NCBI RefSeq assembly: GCF_027924405.1
Contig: NZ_AP026978.1
Location: 3,410,001-3,474,000, forward strand
Origin: Nocardia sputorum
Lineage (GTDB): Bacteria; Actinomycetota; Actinomycetes; Mycobacteriales; Mycobacteriaceae
DNA: 64,000 nt
Reading direction: 5' to 3'
Shown one piece after another: positions 52,601 through 61,600 of this stretch. The notes under the pieces are model-generated. The model had not been told where the DNA came from, made no database searches, and saw only the letters and a list, made by a program, of their open reading frames with translations. Position 1 is the first letter of the stretch. Every line of letters begins with the position of its first letter. The position numbers were made by a program, and so were the translations under genes.

Positions 52601-55600
52601 GCTGCGGAACTGCGACGCCGTGCTCGGACCGATCGCGGACGGGATCGGGCTGGTCGAGGCCCTCTACGGCGACCACGGTCCGGAGCTGCTGCGGCAGACG
52701 GCGTTCACCCAGCCGGTGCTGTTCGCCGTCGAGTGGGCGCTGTGGGAGCTGTGGCGGGGATGGGGGATCGCCCCGGCCGCGGTGCTCGGGCACAGCGTCG
52801 GGGAATACGTCGCCGCCTGCGCCGCGGGCGCGATGACCATGGCGGACGCCTTACAGCTCGTCGCCGTGCGCGGACGGCTGATGCAGCGGCTGCCGGACGG
52901 TGGCGCGATGATGGCCGTCGACGCTCCCGCCGAGCAGGTCTCGCCGTTGGTCGCGCGGTACGAGCCCGCGGTGTCGATCGCGGGTTACAACGGACCGGCC
53001 CAGGTGGTGATCGCCGGACCGCAAGCCGCGCTCGACCGGCTACGAGACGAACTGGCGGCCAGCGGTTTCCGGTCCGCCGCCCTCACCGTGTCGCATGCTT
53101 TCCACTCCGCGGCGATGGATCCGATCCTCGACGACCTCGCTCTCGCGGCGGCCAAGGCGACGATGACCGATCCAGCGATACCGCTCGTGTCCAATCTCAC
53201 CGGTGCACCGCTGGGGGCGGGTGAACTCACCCCGGAGTACTGGGCACGGCACGCGCGCCAGCCGGTGCGGTTCGCCCAGGGGATGCGGGCCATGGCCGAG
53301 CTGGGCATCGGTGACTTCCTGGAAATCGGTCCGCAGCCGACGTTGTCGGCGCTCGGCGGGCGCGTGCTGGGCGACTCGGCACGGTTCGTCGCGTCGCTGC
53401 GCCGGGGCCGCGGTGACCGCGAGACGATGATGACCGCGCTCGGACAGCTGTATGTCGCGGGTGTGCCGGTGGATTGGGAGCAGGTGCACCGGCCGCACGA
53501 ACGACGACGGGTGCTCGCCCCGACCTATCCGTTCCAGCGGCAAAGCTATTGGGTCGAGCAGGGATCCGCCGCCTTCGCGGTATCGGACGCTTCGGCTGCC
53601 GGGCGACCGGATCGTGCGATGCGTTCCGGAGACGCACATGCGGGCGTCGCACCCGCACGATCCGGTGGGGTTTCACCACGACCCCACGCTGCGTCGCTCG
53701 CTGATTCCAGCACCGTGCTCTCCGAGCACACGACTATCGCGGGTAGCACGCCGTCGGTGTCGGATGCGACGCTCGCCGCGCTGCCCGGAGGTCCGCTCTC
53801 GGACCACCGTGGGCAGCCGGGAGACCTCGGCACACTTTCGGAGGGCACTGCCGTCGCCGAGGCGTCCATTCCGGCGCGGCCGGGCGTTCTGCGTGTCCCG
53901 AGCGGCGCTGTCCCTCCGCACGGGGACGTTTCAGCGAGACCGGAAGGTGCTGCGGCTTCGACCGCCGACCGATTAGACAGCGGCGCATCGGTTTTCGATC
54001 TGACACTCGCCCCGGAGTACCCGAGTTACCTGGCCGACCACGTCGTGGACCGCGCTGTCGTCGTACCCGGCGCATGGTTCGTCGCGACCATCGTCGACAA
54101 GGCGCGCTCTCTCCTCACCGGTGAGGTAATCGCGATCGATGACCTCGTGATCACCCACGGACTCGCCCTGACCGGCCCGCAAACGGTGCGCGTGGGCTTC
54201 GAGCCGATCTCCAACGGGTTGGCGGTGCGGGTGACGACCGCAGGGTCCGGCACGCACGCGCGCGCTCAGGTCCGTACCGCGGCGCAGCGGATCCCGGACG
54301 GCGCGGGCTTGGCGGAGGTCCTCGGCAACTGCCGGGAACACCTCACCGCGGCGGCCTTCTACGAGCTGCTGGCCGGAGCGGGCCTGCCGTACGGACCGGC
54401 GTTCCGCCGCGTCACCGACGTGCGCTTCGGCCGGCAGGAGGCCCTGGTCACGTTGGCGGCCCCGGAGACCGAGCCCGGCACCGCGCCGGTGCATCCCGTG
54501 CTGCTGGACGCGGCGTTCCAAGCCACCTACGCGGCGATGTCACCGCGCGCCGAGCAGCAGACGTGGGTGCCGTTCGCGGTGGACCAAGTGCTCGTCTCGC
54601 TGGCCGCGGGCACCGTTCGATTCGGCCATGTGCGCGTCGTCGAGCAGACGCCACAGCTGTGCGTCGCCGATGTTCGACTGCTCGACGAGGAGGGTAACCC
54701 GGTGCTGGTCGCGAACGGATTGCGAGTGATGCCGACCCCTACACCGCACTCGGGCGGGCAGCCGTCCCGCGCGCTGCACGAGCGGTTCCTGGCGGACACC
54801 TATCGCGTCGACTGGCAGGAGGCCGACTCCGCGCTCCCGGCCTCGGCGGCCGGACGCTGGCTGATCATCGGCGCGTCCGGTGACTTCACCGACGGGCTGG
54901 CCGACGCCTTGCGGGCGCGCGGCGGGGAGTGCGTACTCGCCCGGCCCGGCCACGGTTTCGCGTTCCGCGCGGACGGCGAGTTCGAGGTCGACCTCGGCGT
55001 ACCCGCGGCGGTGCGCGCCCTGCTGGGCGCGGTGCGCGACGGACGCGCACCGTTGCGCGGGATCGTCTCGGCGATCGCGCTCTCGGCCGACGACTCGCCC
55101 GCGCCGGTCGTCGCCGAACGCCTGGTGGTCGGCGCTGTACACCTCGTGCAGGCTGCGGCGGCGGCCGGGGAACCCGCGGTATGGCTGGTCACCCGGCACG
55201 GGCAGCGCGTCGGTTCCTCCGATCCGGTGGCGCCCCAGCAGTCCGCGCTGTGGGGCTTCGCCCGCAGTGCGCAGCTCGAGCACCGCGAAATGGGCTGTCG
55301 CGTCCTGGATCTCGACCAGATGACCGATGCCGGAACCGTCGCCGAGACACTCGTCGTACCCGACGCCCCACGCCAGCTCGCGCTGCGCCAGGGACGTCGT
55401 CGTGTGCCGCGGCTCGTGCCGGTGCGAGCCGTGCCGGACGAGTCGGCTTCCGGAGCGGGACAGACCGTGCTCATCACGGGTGGCCTGGGCGGGGTCGGCT
55501 TGCGACTGGCCCGCTGGTTCGTCGACCGGGGGTGGCCGGAGCTGGTGCTCGCGGGGCGCTCGGCGCCGGACGCGCGAGCCCGGTCGGTCATCGCCGAACT

Positions 55601-58600
55601 GCGGGAGCGTGGCGCCCGGATCCGGGTGCGGTCGCTCGACGTCGCCGATCGCGACGCCGTCGCGGCCACGCTGGCGTGGATCGACCGCGAGCTGCCGCCG
55701 CTGGCCGGCGTGGCGCATCTGGCCGGGGTGCTGGACGACGGCGTGATCGCCGAGCAGACGGCCGCGCGGGTCGGGCACGTCCTCGCCCCGAAGACGTTCG
55801 GGGCATGGCACCTGCACGAACTGACGGCGGGTCGCTCCCTGCGTTTCTTCCTGTTGTTCTCCTCGGCCGCGGCGGTGGTCGGCTTGCCCGGCCAGTCGAG
55901 CTACGGCGCCGCGAACGCCTTCCTCGACGGCTTGGCCGAGTCGCGCGACCTCTCGGGCTCGCCCGCGCTGTCGATCGCGTGGGGTCCCTGGGCGGACACC
56001 GGAATGGTCGAACAGCTCGACATCGGCGCCGTACAGCGGCTGGCCCGCCGTGGGTACGGAATGCTGCGCCCCGCGCAGGCTTTGGACACGCTCGCCCGAC
56101 TGATCGGTTCCCCGGCGCCGGCGGTCACGGCGATGCCGCTCGTGCTCGCGGGAACGACCGGTGTCGACGCGCCGGACGTGCTGCTGGATTTCGCCGCGCC
56201 CGTCGAAAACGTCGCCGCGGCAATGCCTACCGCCGATCTGTCCGACAGGATGGAGGCTCTCGTGCGGCGCTGCCTGGGCTTGGCCCCCGGTGACGATCTG
56301 GATCGTCCGCTGCACGAACTCGGGCTGGACTCGGTGGCGGCGATCGAGGTCCGCGACGAACTGTCGCGCTCCAGCGGTCACCGCCTGCCCGCCACGCTGG
56401 CTTTCGAGTACCCCACCCCGCGCGCGGTGGTCGGCCTGCTGGTGCGGCTCGGCTCCGCCGACAAGCCGTCCGCGCCGCCGCCGGTCGAGAGCCGTGGCGA
56501 TTCCTCCGATCGGACGGCGGCGCGGACGCCCGCGACGTACTCCGCGGGCACTTCGACCGCATCGAACGGAGCCGTAGCTGCTCGACCGCAGGCTGCGAGC
56601 AACGATCTCGCCGCGCACACCGACGGGCCGGGCGCCAATGGTGCGTCGATCGCGGTCGATCGCCCGCTCATGAACGACAGTCCGTCCGCACCCCAGCCGA
56701 GGACCCGGCACGCTTCGCACACCCCGGCGGCCCCTGCTGCGGCCGACGCCTCGTCCTCCGGCCACCCCACCGGCCCGGTAGGGGATATCGCGATCGTGGG
56801 CGTCAGCGGGCGCTACCCGGGTGCGAAGGGTCTCGACGAGTACTGGCGGGTGCTGGTCGAGGGACGCGACTGCGTGACCGAGATCCCGCGTGAGCGCTGG
56901 GATCACACCCGCTATTTCGTTCCCGACCGCAACAACCCGTTCACCGCCTACACCAAATGGGGCGGATTCCTGGACGACGTCGACTGCTTCGACCCGCTGT
57001 TCTTCGCGATCTCCCCGCGCGAGGCGGAGATCCTGGACCCGCAGGAGCGGCTGTTCTTGCAAACCGCCTGGGCCGCACTGGAAGACGCCGGGCACTCCCG
57101 CGCCGATCTGGCGCGCGGTGGCCTGCGCCCGGAACAGGCCGGTGTGTTCGTCGGCGTCATGTGGGGCACCTACCAGATGTTCGGGGCCGAAGAGTCCCGG
57201 CTCGGGCGCGGCACGCTGCCCGGATCGACGTTCTGGAGCATCCCCAACCGCGTCTCACACGCCCTGGACTTCCAAGGGCCGAGCATGGCGGTGGACACCG
57301 CCTGCTCGTCCTCGCTGACCGCGCTGCACCTGGCCTGCCAGAGCATCCGCACCGGCGAATGCAGGCTGGCGGTGGTCGGCGGCGTCAATCTGTCGCTGCA
57401 CCCCTACAAATTCGTCGCCCTCAGCCAAGGGCAGTTCGCCTCCACCGACGGCCGCTGCCGCTCCTTCGGCGCGGGCGGCGACGGATATGTGGCCAGCGAG
57501 GGTGTCGGCGCGATGGTGCTGCGGCCACTGGCCGACGCCGAAGCCGACGGCGACACCATCTACGGGGTCATCAAGGGTTCGGCGATCAATCACGGCGGCC
57601 GCGTCAACGGGTTCACGGTGCCCAATCCCGACGTGCAGGCGGCGGTGATCCGTTCCGCGCTGCGCGCCGGCGGTGTGGATCCGGCGTCGGTGTCCTACAT
57701 CGAAGCGCACGGCACCGGCACCGCCCTGGGCGATCCGATCGAAATAGCGGGTCTGGCCAAGGTTTTCGCTCATTCGGGAGTGTCCGAACTGCCGATCGGT
57801 TCGGTGAAGTCCAATGTCGGCCACCTCGAGGCGGCGGCCGGTGTCGCGGCGCTGACGAAGGTGCTGCTGCAAATGCGCCATCGGACCATCGCGCCGTCCT
57901 TGCACGCCACGCCGCCCAACCCGAATATCGACTTCGCGGCCACACCGTTCCGGATCCCGGCCCAGCCGCTGCCCTGGCCCGGCGGCGATCCGGCGCGACC
58001 GCGCCGGGCGACGGTGAGTTCGTTCGGCGCGGGCGGGGCGAACGCGAACGTGGTGATCGAAGAGTATGTCGACCGCAGGCCGGAGACCCGGTTCAGCGGC
58101 GGGCAGGTCGTCCCGGTCTCCGCACGCGATCGCGAGCGCCTCGCGGAGTACGTGGCCGCACTCGACGGTTACCTCGCCGCACAGCAGCCGAACCTCGCCG
58201 ATCTGGCCTACACCATGCAGGTGGGCCGTCAGGCGGGCCGCGCTCGCGCCGCGTTCGTCGCACGGGACCTCGACCAGTTGCGCGCCGCCGTCCGCGCGTG
58301 GGTCGAGGACGCACCCGGCGCCAGGGCGTGCCGGGAAGCGGGGGAGGACTCCCGGATCGCGCGCTGGCTCGGCGGCGGCGACATCGACTGGGCGACCGTT
58401 CGCGACCCCGGACCTCGACGCCGCATTCCCGCGCCCACGTATCCGTTCGCGCGTGAGCGGTATTGGATTCCGGACGTCACGCCTGCGCCCGAGTCCGATT
58501 CCGCGCCGACCTGGCAGAGCGCTCCGAACACGGAATCCGTTGCCGCGCCGCAGGTCACGCCGAGTCGGCAGGCCGGAGCGGGCACCGACCCGGTGGCACA

Positions 58601-61600
58601 GTCCGCAGTCGAGCAGTCCACGTCCGGGTCCGACCTCACGTCGCTGCCACAACCATCAGCGGCGAATCTCGCCCTCGCGCCCCAGCCTGCTCTCGATCCG
58701 AGGTATGCGCGCACGCCGGAATCGCCGCAACTCGCGTCAGGGCAATGGTCCGACGCCGCGCTGCCGCCACTTCCGGCGGACCGGTCGGCAGCGGAACCCG
58801 GGTCGCCGCAATCCGCGTCGGCCGGGTGGCCCGCACCCGCTCAACAGCATGCGCCGACCCGGCGAGCCGCCTCGCCGGAACGTCGATTGCTGGTTCCGGT
58901 CTGGCGGGAAGCTCCGCTGCCCTCCGGTGACCTGCGCGATCGCCGCGCGTTGGTTGTATACGACACGCGCACCCCGCAGCCGCTGATCGAAGCACTCGTC
59001 GCCGCGGTGGGCGATCCCGGCCGTCTGGTGCGGCTGTCGGACTTTCCGGGAGCCCTGCACCGTGACGACTTCGGCGCGGGCGCCGCGCTCGGCCGGGAGC
59101 TGGCGGCGCGCTATCCCGGCACCGACTGCGTGCTCGACGTGTGTGACCTCGCCCCCGCGCCGGCGGGCCGGCCCACCGGCGACCTCGGCCGGATGGGGCT
59201 GTACCAGGGTGTGATCGAGGCGCGCACCGGTTCGCTCGTGCTGGTGCACGTCGCCGCGGGACATCCCGGCGCCGACGGACCGGAGTCGGCGCCGCTGGGC
59301 GGTCTGGTCGCGGCGCTCGCCGAGGAGATCCGGGACGTGCGCACCCGCAGCGTCCACGTGGTCGCCGAGCGCGCGGCGGTGTGCGCCGATCCCACCCGAT
59401 TGCTGGCGATCCTCGGCGCGGAGTGCGGCGAGGACAGCGCCCCGCGGGTGCGGTACCGCAACGGAAGACGCGAAGCCGTCGAACTCGCCGACGCCACGCC
59501 ACGCGCCGGTCTCGTGGTGGACCCCGCTCGCACCTATGTGGTGACCGGCGGTACCCGTGGGCTCGGCGCGGAGTTCGCGGCGGCGCTGGTCGAACGCGGA
59601 GCACGCCGCTTGGCCGTCCTCGGCCACGAAACGCTGCCGCCGGAACCGGACTGGGACCGGGTCGCCGCAGGTACCGGGCCCGTGGCCGACAAGGTGCGGC
59701 GGTTGGTCGCGTTGCGCGATCGCGGCGTCGCGGTGCGGACCTACTTCGGCAGCCTCGCCGACGACACGGCGTTGTCCGGCTTCTTCGACCGCGTGCGGCG
59801 CGAGCTGGGCCCGATCGCTGGCGTGCTGCACTGCGCGGGCAGCGTGTCGAGCGAGAGCCCGGCGTTCGTGCGCAAGACCGGACCCGCCGTCGCGACCGTG
59901 CTCGAACCCAAGCTGGCGGGCACGGCGGTTCTCGCCGACGTACTGGCCGCCGACCGTCCGGATTTCTTCGTGTTGTTCTCGTCGGTGTCGGCGGTGCTGC
60001 CCGGTCTGGCGGTGGGCCTGTCGGACTACGCGATGGCCAACGCGCACCTCGACCGCTTCGCCGAAGCGCAGCACGCCCTCGGACGGCCGTATTTCCGGTC
60101 GGTCGAATGGCCGTCGTTCCGCGACACCGGATTCGGCGAGGTGACCAGCGCGGCCTATCGGGCCACCGGGCTGCCTGCGCTGAGTGCCGCGGAGGGATTC
60201 GAACTGCTGGACGCGGTCCTCGGCCTGCCGGATCCGGTGGTGTTGCCGTATCGAGGTGCCGCACTGCGGCTTTCGACCCGCACGAGCCGTCCCGCGCCGC
60301 AGTCTGCCCCGGCGGCGCGGCCCACGGTGGCGAGCGGATCCGCGGCGGCGTACCAGGAACTGTTGCGGATCTTCTCCGACGAGTTGAAGCTCGCCCCGGC
60401 CCGCTTCGAGGGCGACAAGCGGTTCGAGGAGTACGGCGCGGACTCGGTGCTGATCGCCTCGGCGGTGCGCCGGATCGAGCAGGTCATCGGCCAGCCCTTC
60501 GACCCGGCGCTGGTGCTGGAATTCCCGACGCTGGACGCGCTGGCGGGCCTGTTGACCGAGCAGTACCCGGAACGTTTCGCGGCGGACCCGGCCGCGGATC
60601 CGCAGCGGACGCCGAGCGATCCGCCGCCCGCGGAACAACCACGGGAGTCGCGCCGCACCACGGCCGCGTGGGCCGCTGATGCCCGTCGCGGCCGGGCCGC
60701 CGAGCCGATCGCCGTGATCGGCATCGGTTGCCGCCTGCCGGGCGGGGACACTCCGGACGCGTTCTGGCGTCTGCTCGCCGCCGGCGCCTCCGGCATCCGC
60801 GAAGTGGACCCGGCTCGCTGGGACCCCGCCCGCTTCTACCGCCCGACCGGCGGGCCCGGACTGACCAACAGCAAATGGGGCGGGTTCGTCGACGGCATCG
60901 ATCTGTTCGATCCGGAGTACTTCGGGGTCACCGACGAACTGGCCTGGCAGATGGACCCGTTGCAGCGGTTGCTGCTCGAGACCTCGGTGCTGGCCACCAC
61001 CGACGCCGGATACCGGCGCGAGGAACTGGCGGGCAAGCGGGTCGGCGTCTACGCGGGCAGCCGGGCGGCGAACTACTTCCACCGGATACCGGTCCCGGAC
61101 CGGCACACCGTCATCGGCATCGGCCAGAACTTCATCGCCGCGCGCATCTCCGACTATTTCGACTGGCACGCGGGCAACGTCGTGCTCGACAGCGCGTGTT
61201 CGTCGTCGCTGCTGTCGGTGCATCTGGCCTGCCAGGCGCTGCGTGCGGGTGAGGTGGACGCCGCGCTGGCCGGCGGGGTGGAGGTGCTGCTCGACGAGAT
61301 GCCGTTCGTCACCCTGTCGGCGGCGGGCGTGCTGTCACCGCACGGACGGTGTGCGACGTTCTCCGAGAACGCCGACGGTTTCGTGCCGGGTGAGGGCGCG
61401 GCGCTGCTGCTGCTCAAGCGGCTCGACGACGCGCTCGCCGACGGCGATCGGATCTACGCGGTGCTGCGCGGTTCGGCGATCGGCAACGACGGGCACACGA
61501 TGGGTATCACCACACCGAACATGCGGGCGCAGATCGAGGTGGTCACCGCGGCGCTCGAGGTGGCGGGCATGTCGCCGGACGCGCTGTCGTACCTGGAAGC

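Noticed and set aside
54540..61223. Two long minus-strand frames (851 and 828 codons)
   Set aside because: Both are antisense to PKS modules 3 to 5 and show only mirror-frame composition.
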